Counted from the first letter of the stretch, positions 12,241-22,735 are shown. The stretch: 64,000 nt of DNA from Lytechinus variegatus (GCF_018143015.1 NC_054747.1:37439733-37503732); one strand, 5' to 3'. The notes: generated from the letters alone by a model not told the origin. Numbers and translations are program-made.

Positions 12241-13343
12241 GTCTCACCTGCGAAGCAAAGTGAGACTATAGGCGCCGCTTTTCCGACGGCGACGGCGGCG
12301 TCAACATCAAATCTTAACCTGAGGTTAAGTTTTTGAAATGATGTCATAACTTAGAGAAAATATATGGACCTAGTTCATGAAACTTAGACATAAGGTTAAT
12401 CAAGTATTACTGAACATCCTATTACAGTTTCATGTCACATGACCAAGGTCAAAGGTCATTTAGGGTCAATGAACTTAGACCATGTTGGAGGAATCAACAT
12501 CGAAATCTTAACCTGAGGTTAAGTTTTTGAAATGTCATCATAACTAAGAAAATATATGGACCTAGTTCATGAATCTTGGACATAAGGTTAATCAAGTATC
12601 ACTGAACATCCTGCATGAGTTTCACGTCACATGACCAAGGTCAAAGGTCATTTAGGGTCAATGAACTTTGGCCGAATTGGGGATATCTGTTGAATTCCCA
12701 TCATAACTTTGAAAGTTTATGGATCTGATTCATGAAACTTGGACATAATAGTAATCAAGCATCACTGAAAATTTTGTGCAAGTTTCAGGTCTCTTGATTA
12801 AGGTCAAAGGTCATTTAGGGTCAATGAACTTTGGCCGAATCGGGGGTATCTGTTGAATTACCATCATAACTTTGAAAGTTTATTGGTCTAGTTCATTAAA
12901 CTTGGACATTAGAGTAATCAAGTATCACTGAACATCCTGTGCGCATTTCAGGTCACATGACCAAGGTCAAAGGTCAATAAACTTTGGCCGAATTGGTGTA
13001 TCTGTTGAATTACCATCATAACTTTGAAAGTTTATGGATCTGATTCATGAAACTTGTACATAAGAGTAATCAAGTATCACTGAACATCCTGTTCGAGTTT
13101 CAGGTCACATGATCAAGGTCAAAGGTCATGTAAGGTCTATGAACTTTGGCCATGTTGGTTTTTTTTTGTTGAATAACCATCATATCTCTGTAAGTTTATT
13201 GGTCTAGTTCATAAAAAGTGGACATAAGAGTAACCATGTATCACTGAACACCTTGTGCGAGTTAGAGTAGTATTCAAAGTCAGAACTGCTGCTATATTGA
13301 ACCGCGTGATGCCGGTGAGACTGCCAGAGGCATTCCACTTGTT
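12241..13343. mobile_element. HINE/Helentron-like element A with tandem core
   Basis: One end is GTCTCACCTGC...GTGAGAC, an inverted hairpin. The other end carries GGTGAGACTGCCAGAGG, so GTCTCACC is inverted at the two ends. Between them is a tandem core of five to six units of about 150-190 bp, each with ATGAACTTTGGCCGAATTGG, CATCATAACTTTGAAAG and CACATGACCAAGGTCAAAGG. A terminal stem-loop plus a tandem core in T-rich DNA resembles HINE/DINE/pearl non-autonomous Helentrons. That classification is inferred; the structure is seen. Confidence 0.65.
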
Positions 13344-13735
13344 TTCTTTTATTCTTCTTTTTCTTCTTCCTCTTCTTATTCCTCCTCTTCTTATGATTAT
13401 TATTATTTTTATTATTATTATTATCATTAAGCATATTTTATCATTATTATAATTATTATAATTATTATTATTTTTATTTTTATGATCCATAGGAGAAGGA
13501 GCATGCTATTATTTAGATTATTAATATTGTAATTAAAATAATTCCTTCGTTTTTTATTTTCTTCTTTCTCCTCCTTTTGTTCTTCCTCGAACTTCTTCAT
13601 CTTTTTCTTCTTCTTCTCTTCTTCTTCCTCTTATTATTATTATTCTTATTCTTCCGCTTCTACTTTTTCCTCTCCTTCTGCTTCTTCTTCTTCCTCTTAT
13701 TATTATTATTGTAATTAAAATAATTCCTTCGGTTT
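13344..13735. repeat. TTC/TTA-rich simple repeats
   Basis: Imperfect CTT/CTTC and TTATTA tracts filling the space between two HINE-like elements. ORFs here are low-complexity. Confidence 0.85.
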
Positions 13736-13738
13736 TTT

Positions 13739-14543
13739 GTCTCGCCTGCGTAGCGGAGCGAGACATAGGTATCACTATTTCCGGTGTCGGCGGCGTCGTC
13801 GTCAACAAATGTGTTGTACACCCAATAACTTTCTACAGCTTCGAGGTGGGATCACCAAATTCATACCAGAGGTCCATCTCGTGAAAGCACAGGTCAAGTT
13901 CGAATATGAGTTGAATTTGAATAAGGTCAAAGGTCAATGAACTTTCCATGACTGGCACTGTGCTATGTTGTACACCCAATAACTTTCTACAGCTTCGAGG
14001 TGGGATTGCCAAATTCATACAAGAGGTCCATCTTTTGAAGGTGCAGGTCAAGTTCGAATGTGAGTTGAATTTGATTAAGGTCAAAGGTCAATGAACATTT
14101 TACTTCAGAACTCAGTACTCTCTATACTTGAACCAGATTTTGTATTTTACTTGTTTATTCTTTAAAAGCTGTTGTTGTTATTATTTAATGAGCTATAGTT
14201 CTTGACACCATTTATAATATTCACACAAATTTGCCAAAGGTACAATAGAAAAGCTGTCAAAGTTTTCACTCACATTGTTATGAATTACATTCTTTTTCAC
14301 TAACATTAATTTCCTTACTTCCATGGAAGTCATTATACATGTAGCTTCATAGTATTAACAGCATTCTTAGTGTTATCTCATTTCCTAGGGATAAAGTAGG
14401 CCTATAGCATTATTGCATATGTAAACTGTCAGAACCACAATTCACCCCCTAAACTGCTGACAGCCTCGGAAGTCATACAGCATAGTTTTGACATACATTC
14501 TCTTCATGACTGCAATATGCAGGCGAGACAACGCTTGGCGTTT
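13739..14543. mobile_element. HINE/Helentron-like element B (divergent subfamily)
   Basis: It begins GTCTCGCCTGCGTAGCGGAG with the same terminal hairpin design as element A and ends GCAGGCGAGACAACG, inverted. It has a two-unit core: TTGTACACCCAATAACTTTC ... AAGGTCAAAGGTCAATGAAC at 13813-13943 and 13968-14094. The core differs from element A but shares AAGGTCAAAGGTCAATGAAC. Confidence 0.6.
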
Positions 14544-14860
14544 GCCTTGTCTTCTTTTTCTTCTTCCTCTGCATCCCTCTTCCTCTCCTTCATATTATTA
14601 TAATTACTATCATTATAATTATTACTAAATTTGTATTTTCATAATTGTTGTCTGTGATATTTTTTTTGTTATTGTTGTTCTTCATCATTATCTTATTCTC
14701 CTCCTCCTCCTTCCGCTTCTTTTTCTTCTTATTGTTATTGTAATTATTATTATAATTATTATTAATATTACCATTATTATTATCATTATTATTATTGTAA
14801 TTATTATTATTATTGTTAGTATTATTATTACTATTATTATTATTATTAAAAACAAAATAA
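14544..14860. repeat. TTC/ATT microsatellite block
   Basis: CTTCTTCCTC and TTATTATTA tracts adjoining the right TIR of the 8.9 kb element. No coding potential. Confidence 0.85.
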
Positions 14861-14928
14861 AACGCACCCTTTCGGCACTTCCGGGGGGCTTTGGACGAAT
14901 GGATGCGTTCCAGTGAACGCGACGTGAC

Positions 14929-15038
14929 GTAACGCTCCAAGCGCACCCTTTCGGCCAAGCCGGGGGGGCTTTGGACGAATCTTCGCGTTCGCGTTGACGC
15001 ACCCTAACGCGACAGCACCCACCCTTTCGAAATAAGCC
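14929..15038 (-). repeat. right terminal inverted repeat of the 8.9 kb transposon
   Basis: Mirror of 6151-6262. Immediately inside (14864-14928) is a second degenerate unit with CGCACCCTTTCGGC and GGGGGGCTTTGGACGAAT, so this end has a two-unit subterminal repeat. Confidence 0.88.
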
Positions 15039-15047
15039 GGTCTTTTA
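15039..15047. repeat. 9 bp target-site duplication, right copy
   Basis: GGTCTTTTA, identical to 6142-6150. The LINE ORF2 frame resumes directly after it. Confidence 0.9.
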
Positions 15048-17300
15048 GCAGGCCCAAAACTAAACTTAATGAAAAAATATACAAATTATATGTATACCTC
15101 TTTTCAAGAAAAGGAACTGGACAATTTAGCATGGACAAACCAGCCCATAAAATACCTCGGTATATTCATTTCCGCCAAACAAAAAGAATGTGAAAGTTTA
15201 AATTGGGATTTTAAAATTGAGAAGGTGAGATCTCTTTTGAGGTATGGAAAATAAGAAACTTGACATATTATGGAAAGATAACAATTATAAAAAACGCTTA
15301 TTGTTTCTCAATTTGCATACATTGGGACATGTTTACCAATTCCAAAGAATAATATGACTAAACTTAAAGGAGAATGAAACCTTTCGACCAAGATAGCTTA
15401 TGTGAAAACAGAAAAATCATAGAAACAGATCAACGAAAGTTTGAGAAAAATCGGACAAGTAATGAGAAAGTTATGAGCTTTTGAATATTGCAATCACTAA
15501 TGCTATGGAGATCCTCACATTGGCAATGCGACAAAGATGTGTGATGTCACTCTTGAACAACTCTCCCCATTACTTAAGTATATATTTCACTTAAATTGCC
15601 TCTTTTATCACATCTATCAGTAGAACATGTATTCTTTCTATAGGAGGGCATGTAATACAGATTTTTAAAGAATACACCATGGATAAAGAGTTTGTATCAC
15701 CATACAAAAAAGCAAAAAGACACATTATCAGGGTATTTTATAGTCCATCAAAGGGAAAGTTGTTCATCAGTGACATCACACATCCTTTGTGTTGCCAATG
15801 GGAGGATCTCCATAGCATCAGAGATTGCAATATTCAAATGCTCATAACTTTCTCATTATTTGTCCGATTTTTCTGAAACTTTCTTTGTTCTTATTCTTTT
15901 ATTTTTCTGTTTCGACACAAGCCTACTTGTTCCAAAGGTTTCATTCCCCTTTAACAAATTAATTTACAGTTTTCTTTGGGGTTCCAAAAAACAAAAAGTC
16001 AAGAGAGCGGTTGTTACTCGCTCTCCAGCAAATTGGGGTTTAGATATGGTGAACTTAAGGACCAAAATTGTATCATTACAATTGTCTTGGTTCACAAAAT
16101 ACTTAAAGGTGACAAGTCACAATGGAGACTATTTTTTAAATTCTGGATAAACTCATCGGAGATGTATCGGAGGTTTTGAGAATGAACTGTTCGAGTAAAG
16201 ATATGCTTTTTTTATGTATGAAGTTCAAATTACCAGAGTTTTATGTCAACCTACTTATGTACTGGAGTGAACTGAGATATATTCATTTTTATAACGTAAA
16301 AGACGTGTTCGATCAAGTCTTATGGTAAAATAGCAATATTAAACACGGAAATGACCTCTTACATTTTAAAGAGTGGAAAGCTAACGGGATTGAAAAAAGT
16401 CAGTGACCTCTTTGAAAATGGGCACTGGATATCGTGTGTCTCCTTACAAAGACGATTGGGCACAAATTCATTGTTAATAAATTTCAAATTTTCTAAATTG
16501 AAAAAGGCATTTCCAAAAGTATGGGTGAGTGAAATAAGAAATACAGTTTACATCAAAGATGAAACAGAAAATGAACCAGAAATGTTTGAAATATAATCTG
16601 GTGATTACATTAAAGTTTGTTGCATGAAAGCAAAACATTTTTATGTATTACTAAATGAATCAGAACAAGGGGACCCCCTGTTTCTGGTTGGTGGGAAGAA
16701 ATTTGTCAACTACCAATGATTATGAAAGGAAGAACGTATTAGATTTTAAGTTTAAAAATACCAGAGATAATAAAGTGAGACAATTTAATTTCAAATTATT
16801 GCACAATATTTTACCTTTTAAAGAAAATCTTTTTAAATGGAAGATCTCGTCAAACATTATTTGCTCATTTTGTAACGAACCTAAATCATCTATTCTCATT
16901 TTGTTAAAATGCCACCAAGTAACTGATTTTTGGAAAAAGATTCACTTTTAATATTAGATTGGTTTCAAAAAGACATTTACTTAGAAGAAATGATTATTGT
17001 AATTGGTTTTCAAATCAGCGAGTCTAAATTTGATTTGATTAACCTATTATTAATTTATGCACAATATGCTGTGTACAAAGTATATATGTTAAATTACTTT
17101 AAGAATAAATTGTTCAATAGTCAATCAATTTGGATGGTATTTAAAAGTGATTTCAGAAATTATGTTCAGTGGAAATACAAAAATAAGAAAGATGTTTTAG
17201 AAGAACTTGAAAAGTGTTTGTTTTAGATACTCTTACCATTTCTGCATTTGTATTAACTCTTTCTTTTCTATACCTGTTGATTAATTTTGTATACAAAAAG
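15048..17300 (+). pseudogene. LINE ORF2 C-terminal part and 3' UTR (with MITE gap)
   Basis: The frame continues from 6150 as AGPKLNLMKK... with the thumb-region motif PIKYLGIFIS at about 15145. A MITE interrupts at 15364-15954, after which KLIYSFLWGSKKQK and the AVVTRSPANWGLDMV segment follow (about 15955-16050). The 16655-16951 ORF carries QFNFKLLHNILPFKENLFKW followed by CSFCNEPKS..., the zf-RVT region typical of ORF2 C-termini. The last stop is at 17224-17226. Several frame changes exist, so the copy is inactive. No target duplication or poly-A was recognised at the 3' end near 17300. Confidence 0.8.
15364..15954. mobile_element. TTAA-flanked palindromic MITE (family T2)
   Basis: The left end TTAAAGGAGAATGAAACC is mirrored by the right end (reverse complement TTAAAGGGGAATGAAACC). 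The arms match over about 200 bp (GAGAAAGTTATGAGC, CTATGGAGATCCTC, GTGTGATGTCACT). TTAA is present at both ends. Collapsing the element to one TTAA makes LINE ORF2 read NMTKLNKLIYSFLWG in frame, confirming a TTAA target. This fits piggyBac or Kolobok superfamily MITEs. It inserted after the LINE. Confidence 0.88.
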
Positions 17301-17689
17301 GCCGACCAGAAGTGAACTGTGTTGTATTCTCAATCAAGGCTTCCCTGAAATTGGTCATCTGCTGAATTACGGTAATCAGATTGTCATCTTATCCCTCAAC
17401 TGCGCACATATTATTTCATCAAACGATTAAGAAAAAAAAATTGCAGTTACAATTTGAGAGAAATGATTTGCCAACACCCTCCTTGACATATGCCACTGAG
17501 CAAAGCGCACTTATCCTGCATCCAGTCTATCATGTCCATTAAACATCATTTAAAAAAAAAGCATGTGTGGTTATTCCCTTTTATTAAAAAAATAGACGCA
17601 TGGAGAATATCCAATTTCCCCCTCTTTGGCATTTCTGGGGCCCCTAGGTCATGTAGGTTAGATTACATCATTTTGTTTTTAATTCGTAG
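17301..17689. other. intergenic / 5' flank
   Basis: AT-rich; nothing recognisable. It precedes the acceptor-like TTTTTAATTCGTAG that opens the candidate exon at 17690. Confidence 0.4.
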
Positions 17690-17799
17690 GTTCATGGCCA
17701 TGGCGCCGTCCAGGGAGGCGCGGTCATGGAAAATTGCCACTCTGCGAGCAGCTGCGTTGAGTATTATCGGGTACTCGAACGAGAAACCACGAATTGAGG
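17690..17799 (+). CDS. candidate first coding exon of unrecognised module-repeat gene
   Basis: From ATG 17694 it reads MAMAPSREARSWKIATLRAA and continues to ...RIEG, ending in phase 1 at GAGG|GTATCC. The acceptor at its left is TTTTTAATTCGTAG. It joins in phase to the exon at 18212 (G + GA TAT GAA). The W-K-x-A-x(3)-A pattern resembles the W-R-x-A-x(3)-A start of the next module (YNWRTALAEAV, 18344 onward), suggesting a repeated helical module. No known family is recognised. The start could also be the downstream ATG at 17700. Confidence 0.45.
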
Positions 17800-17942
17800 G
17801 TATCCGGAACGGGAAAATACTTTAAAAATTGGTGATGCTTTGGGACGGAGATTTAGGCTGAAAATGGAGGGGGTCAACCCGGCACATACGTACAATATTA
17901 TACATTTATACTAATACCCCCCCCCTCGGATGTCGTCATTTG

Positions 17943-17945
<3 letters not shown>

Positions 17946-18019
<74 letters not shown>
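17946..18019. repeat. (AGT)n microsatellite
   Basis: About 24 perfect GTA/AGT units in the first intron of the candidate gene. It makes a spurious poly-tyrosine ORF on the minus strand. Confidence 0.95.
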
Positions 18020-18211
18020 TATTTTTCCGTAAAAAAACGGATGGATTGCCCATTTTCAGTTTAGTCGACATGATATACTGTTCTTCCATCATGTCCATGG
18101 GGTGAAATGACGCATACGTACCAATCAATAGCGTCTTTGATTTCCATACGCGGATGGTTGGCCCACCTTATTATTACAAAGCCTGTCTATGTTCCTTGTT
18201 TCTCGTTTTAG

Positions 18212-18434
18212 GATATGAATTGTCACACGCTGATCTGTGTGACGTCAGCTATGGAGGGGGTTCCAAAGAGGCGAACCGCAACAAAATTCGTGAAAATCTG
18301 GGAATAAACAGCGAAGTAACAAACACCATGAACATGCTAAAGGATGAAATGCCCAACATACAATTGGAGAACAGCACTAGCTGAAGCCGTCTATCAAGTT
18401 CTAGGGAAAGCAAAGGCGATTGGCATTATAACAG
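18212..18434 (+). CDS. exon 2 of unrecognised gene; two frames, likely frameshift
   Basis: Bounded by TCGTTTTAG| and ACAG|GTGATG. Entering in phase 1 from 17690-17799, frame A reads GYELSHADLCDVSYGGG to a TGA at 18382. A second frame, open from ATG 18344, reads MKCPTYNWRTALAEAVYQVL and on to ...GIITG, leaving in phase 1 exactly as the next exon requires. So the exon looks like the end of one module and the start of the next, separated by a one-base frame change near 18335-18345. This could be a real inactivating mutation or a sequence error; alternatively translation starts at ATG 18344 and the upstream part is 5' UTR. Confidence 0.5.
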
Positions 18435-18966
18435 GTGATGATATTTCCCCGTATTAAGCCAAAATATTCCAACATTACCATGATTACCATAATTGCCAAC
18501 TCTACCGCTTTTAAAGACCTTTGAGCATCTCCCGCTTTTTCCCTCTCTTTTCAATAGAATCTACCGGATTTTTTTCTTCAAATATTGATAGCCAAATATT
18601 TTTAAATGAAAATATCACATTGAATTCAGATCTAAAAGTGCTTTAGAATGTGCCAAATTTATTTCAAAATTTGAAATGTCTCTATACCACTCCGCTCCCT
18701 CGCCGAGTCTTACTGCTTTTGCATTCTTTCGGGTTGGCAAGTATGCATATGCACTTCTGCTCCAGATAGCAATTGAATACTTGTAAAACACCACACAACC
18801 CAAAATACTAAACAAAGCTCATATTTCGATATTACAAACAATTCTTTTGACTTCTTAGAAGTGTTATGATAATCATAATCTTTCTTTAATAGAATTTAAT
18901 TGGGATCCATTTAAGATCCAGAAAAAAAATGATAAAATTAAATTTATGAATATATTTCATTTTCAG

Positions 18967-19233
18967 GTGACATTCGTCGCAGTGGAAAGCAAACTGAAAA
19001 TGTCTTAAAATATCTTCAAGACACTATCATACATATACAAGCTCTAAACTTCGCCAACATTGTTGAGGTTGGGAACATCTCTACGGACAAACCGACTTTC
19101 GGTCAAGTCCTCAACGTCTTTATGGAATCCCTGAAAAGCAAACCACGTGATGAGCAGCAACGACTACTCTTGCGCAAACGCCTTGTAGATGAAGGATTCA
19201 AGATTTTCTCCGCAACACTGACGAAACTAGATG
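18967..19233 (+). CDS. exon 3 of unrecognised gene
   Basis: 267 nt, phase 1 at both ends (CATTTTCAG| ... GATG|GTATAG), open throughout: DIRRSGKQTENVLKYLQDT ... RLLLRKRLVDEGFKIFSATL. Charged and helical, no transmembrane segment. Its second half resembles the ORF at 20431-20826 (RLLLRKRLVDEGFKIF against RILLSDRLLKEGYVHF), so the two exons are probably duplicated modules. 18344-18434, 18967-19233 and 21376-21497 add to 480 nt, an exact 159-codon frame plus stop. Confidence 0.55.
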
Positions 19234-20322
19234 GTATAGAGATAATGTATTCATCATCATGAAACAATTATGTATGATATATACGACAGTCAGGAAATTT
19301 GAGAATAATTTCCGATAGAATTATTTTTTACGTATACACGGCATGTTTAAATTTGTGCGTGGGGGTATTCAAGTGTTTAGATCTCTTTTTTTTCTTCTTT
19401 TTCAAGATTTTTTTTTTATTTCTCAATTCGTTCCATACACAAGTAGAGGGCCCTTGGAACGATTTTTTTTTTTTGCTGGGGGTGCTGAAAGTAGGCCTGA
19501 ATTCAGTGGCGGATCCAGCTTTCGCAAATAAGTGGAAGAAGGGGGTTGAAAAAAAATCACGCATATTTCCGCGATCGGCCACTCAAAGATGATTTTTATT
19601 TGTTTCTTCGTAACAGTCACTTATCTGCTTTATTCTTATAAAACATGACAATCTCTTAAGCCATATTTTTTTGGAAACTGCATGTATCTTCTCCTGAAAA
19701 TCGAATATTCTGGGCTATGTTTGTGATCCTAAAAAAAATCGTATATAACTAATTGAAAAGGGACCTGTTGACAACTGTTCGTAGTCAGCCATATAGCAAT
19801 GAATATTCAATAATCAAATAAAGCGAGCGCGAACTAAACAATGCGAGCGCGAAGCGTGAGCGGAAAAAAATGAGATTTAGACCTTAAAATGGCTTATACT
19901 TAGGAGGAGAGAGCAAAAGGGGAAAATCCCGCAAATACAGATGTTTTCAGTTTTCGGATAGGCCTATTGCTTATGCTATGTACATATCAATTATATCCAT
20001 CAATAATCCATATTAGATGCAATATCGATTCGATGGACGGTAATGATCAATATCTAAGCCTTAATTCAGTAAGTTTTCCTCACTCAATATGTACTCGATT
20101 TGTTTGAAAAACCACTTTTTATCCATGTCATAATATACCATGTAGGCCTAGCGTTTCGAAAATCTCCAGCCAGCTGCCAGAGTATAGGCCTACCTCAGGC
20201 TCAGGCGGGCATACGCTGAATAACCAGTTGTACATGCATGAAAGCATGGAAAGGCGTGCATGTGTCGCATGAAAGAATTTTGCACACGAAAAGCAGATCT
20301 GTATTGAACACAAAGTTTAGCA
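19234..20322. other. intron with degenerate repeat fragments
   Basis: T-rich. A CAGTGGCGGATCCAGCTTTC segment at about 19505 resembles one end of hAT-type MITEs (CAGYGGCGTA...). A short GCGAGCGCGAA direct repeat lies at about 19825-19855. No exon with coherent phase was seen. Confidence 0.4.
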
Positions 20323-20430
20323 ATGATTGTAGAACAGTTTTATACGTTTGATTATATTGACTATAATGTAGTGACTTGTGGTTATCATCTTAATGTAAAT
20401 CGTCTAAATGATTTATTTATTATCATCCAG

Positions 20431-20826
20431 AAACATGTCGACTCTGACAGGAAGGAAAACATCCCTGATGAAATTGAAAATTCAATAATGAAAGATGTTG
20501 CCATTAAGTTATCTCGGATCCTAGGAGTACGTATCCTACTCTCCGAAGGAACATCATTTCTCAAGCAAGTTCTTGAAGAGTGGGTTGACACACTGAGGCG
20601 TCAACCGTTAAACCCACAGAAACGCATTCTTCTCAGCGATCGACTGCTGAAAGAAGGTTACGTTCATTTCGCACTTGAAGTAATGATAGGTGAGCTAAAT
20701 TATCTAATTGCACCTCTTGTGGGTTCACAAATCTGGAATAGCCTCCTTGATGAAGTAAAACGGCTTAAATCTGTAAATTCAATTCGGAGAGCACTTGAAA
20801 TCATTTTCATACAAGAATATCCATGA
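20431..20826 (+). CDS. paralogous module exon or alternative terminal exon
   Basis: An open frame follows TTATTATCATCCAG| and runs KHVDSDRKENIPDEIENS ... RILLSDRLLKEGYVHFALE ... IIFIQEYP to TGA 20824-20826. A polyadenylation signal AATAAA lies at 21126-21131. It resembles exon 3 (18967-19233) in its second half. Its acceptor phase (0) does not match the phase-1 donor of exon 3; a weaker acceptor ending GTAG before TGACTTGTGG (about 20372) would match. The frame is also open upstream to an ATG at 20323. The family is unknown. Confidence 0.45.
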   Translation, partial: KHVDSDRKENIPDEIENSIMKDVAIKLSRILGVRILLSEGTSFLKQVLEEWVDTLRRQPLNPQKRILLSDRLLKEGYVHFALEVMIGELNYLIAPLVGSQIWNSLLDEVKRLKSVNSIRRALEIIFIQEYP

Positions 20827-21150
20827 GTTCCTATATCATTGTAAATATTATTATGTTTTAATTCATTTGTATGCAATTCTTTGTTTTACCCTAGTGTGCT
20901 AGACTTTTACATATGCTTTATACACTAGATAATGTATTTGCCGAAGAGCATGATTTGTAAACTTAGTACTTTAACGTCATTTCATTCTATCAATTATGAC
21001 CATGTATATTGTAGGATAGGGGCTCCATGTCTCACTAGCAGTACTGACTATTTCTGTGGAGTCCTTTTACCATGAAGTATATATGACACTTTACCCTGTA
21101 TCAATGTATCTTAGCATTATTTGGTAATAAAGACAGGTTCAGTTCAGTAT
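20827..21150 (+). other. probable 3' UTR with AATAAA
   Basis: AT-rich non-coding sequence after the stop at 20826, with AATAAA at 21126-21131. Consistent with a terminal exon at 20431-20826. Confidence 0.4.
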
Positions 21151-21375
21151 ACATTTTCAACTGTTCTCAGAAGATAGAACAATGGTCAAGTTTTGTCATT
21201 TATACATTCCTCTGCATTTTTCTCGTGTGCTTCTCCAGACTACATGTGACCTCGTAAAGGAATCAACAATCTTCCAAACGTATATGGAAACCGGAATGAT
21301 GATCATAAATGATTTATATTCACATGCCTTGACGAATTCATTACTTTTTATTCATATCAACATATCATCATGCAG

Positions 21376-21497
21376 GTTTTAAGACGATCATGCCCTTCAA
21401 CGCTACAAAGATCGGCACGAAACCTGCGCAATCACTTGATCCCGCCCAAGATTCTTCAGTGATCTCATTACTAATGCAATCTACGGTTAGGCTTTAA
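21376..21497 (+). CDS. terminal coding exon of unrecognised gene
   Basis: Acceptor CATCATGCAG|, then phase-1 reading FKTIMPFNATKIGTKPAQS to ...QSTVRL and TAA at 21495-21497. The phase fits the donor at 19233. The tail is polar with no domain. It is an alternative to the 20431-20826 terminal exon. Confidence 0.4.
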
Positions 21498-21770
21498 TTC
21501 ATGACTTGGGAAGTCCAACCTCCTGTGAAATTATAATTTTGTCCAGGTGGATAGATGAAGAAATTAGGTTACCAAGATAGCTATCATTGAATATTAATGG
21601 GTTCTTAAAGGTGCCCTAACATGCATGTGAACGTCTTTTTGGTACTGTAACTGCGTCTGATTCCGTACTGCAATCACTGACATCTGTTCAGTACCGGACA
21701 TTACGTCTGGCTCCTGTGGTTAAGATTCGTCGACCAAATGTATGGGTCCTACTGCAGTCAGGCTCTCACC

Positions 21771-21963
21771 ATGCTCACGACCATACCCATTGGTGCTGCT
21801 CTACTAGTAGTTTTCACCGTTGTCTGCTCCAGACCTCCGACCGTCTGCTTCAGACCAGCAACCATCGGCATCACCAACCCGTCTGCTCCGGACCACCAGC
21901 CGTCTGCTCCAGACTCCGAACCGTTAGCTCCAGATCAACTGATTGCCAAGAGAGCATACCTGG
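21771..21963 (+). pseudogene. possible small secreted-peptide ORF cut by a MITE
   Basis: From ATG 21771 (context CACCATG) a hydrophobic signal-like start MLTTIPIGAALLVVFTVVCS is followed by a proline-rich stretch with SAPD/LAPD repeats (a DNA-level repeat of CTGCTCCAGAC) and a dibasic KR. A MITE has inserted at 21964. Collapsing it to one ACCTGG gives an ORF ending KRAYLV after 65 codons. Secretion is inferred from the hydrophobic start only. It could be a chance ORF over a minisatellite. Confidence 0.3.
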
Positions 21964-22116
21964 GGGCGTTTCATGAAAAGAATTGTCGGACGTTTTATCC
22001 GACAAGTCCCATTTCATCCGACAGTTACCATAGGAACAGGGCCTCTCAGCCAATCAAAATCATGGAAAGATGTCAGATCTGACAACTTGTCGGATGAAAA
22101 TATTGATGAAACGCTC
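21964..22116. mobile_element. 153 bp palindromic MITE with ACCTGG duplication
   Basis: Left GGGCGTTTCATGAAAAG and right (reverse complement) GAGCGTTTCATC, with CCGACAAGT inverted in both arms. Flanked by ACCTGG at 21958-21963 and 22117-22122. The GGCGTTTCAT terminus recurs in the MITEs at 27168 and 39518. Confidence 0.8.
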
Positions 22117-22122
22117 ACCTGG

Positions 22123-22735
22123 TATAATCTCTTGCTGGCATGCTAAAGACCCAACATACAAGGATATCTCACCACAGTCTTCTCTTAGGAGTAGAATTCC
22201 ATCCTAGGTTTCCTGATGGAAAGACATGCGACCGATCATATAAATCATTTCGTACTCATCCAGCTTTATAAAATAGGATGGAAATACAAGTCAATCTGCA
22301 TATTTTACGTGCAAAGCACTCTGTGGGCGCGGCATTTCAACAGACTATTGGCAAAGCCTTATGAGTTAACAAACTTAATGTTACGGTTAACTTCTGGTAC
22401 AATTAAATGAGCATTAACTTTGCTCTCCGAATCGGAAATGCATTAACGACATATCAAAATAAAGCGTTTATTTTGCTCCAGCTAGTGATAACCAAATTGA
22501 TCAGCTAAAACTTTTCAGGAAATAGTTATTACACAAAAACAGTACAAAAAATGCTTAACTTTCATGCATTTATATGAGTGTAGAAGGATCTATGGAATAT
22601 CACCAGCTACGACACAAAAATAATAAATCAACCAAAGATAATTTTCTAAACACGAAATAGAACCCATTTCGTTACAATGCTTTTTAATTCGAATATTAAT
22701 TCAGCACAAACATTTAAAAGCGGAAAATCACCCAT
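22123..22735. other. intergenic
   Basis: AT-rich; nothing recognisable. Confidence 0.4.

Larger units (their letters stand above)
6151..15038. mobile_element. 8.9 kb DNA transposon with ~110 bp TIRs (MULE-like or Merlin-like, no transposase recognised)
   Basis: The termini are inverted: left GGCTTATGTCGAAAGGGTGG and right (reverse complement) GGCTTATTTCGAAAGGGTGG. Similarity continues for about 110 bp with few mismatches. A perfect 9 bp duplication (GGTCTTTTA) flanks it. Deleting the element plus one duplicate makes the host LINE read FGLLAGPKLNLMKK in frame, which proves the insertion boundaries. 9 bp duplications and long TIRs beginning GG are characteristic of Mutator-like elements; Merlin (8-9 bp) is the alternative. 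No transposase domain was seen, so it is probably non-autonomous. The interior holds exon-like blocks, nested MITEs, two HINE-like elements and microsatellites. Confidence 0.85.

Noticed and set aside
13204-13808. Basic or asparagine-rich ORFs near the HINE-like elements
   Set aside because: Arise from TTC/TTA simple repeats.
6151-15038. The 8.9 kb insertion as a host gene region with ordinary introns
   Set aside because: TIRs, the 9 bp duplication and restoration of the LINE frame show it is an insertion.
17898-18128. Poly-tyrosine ORF
   Set aside because: Product of the (AGT)n microsatellite.
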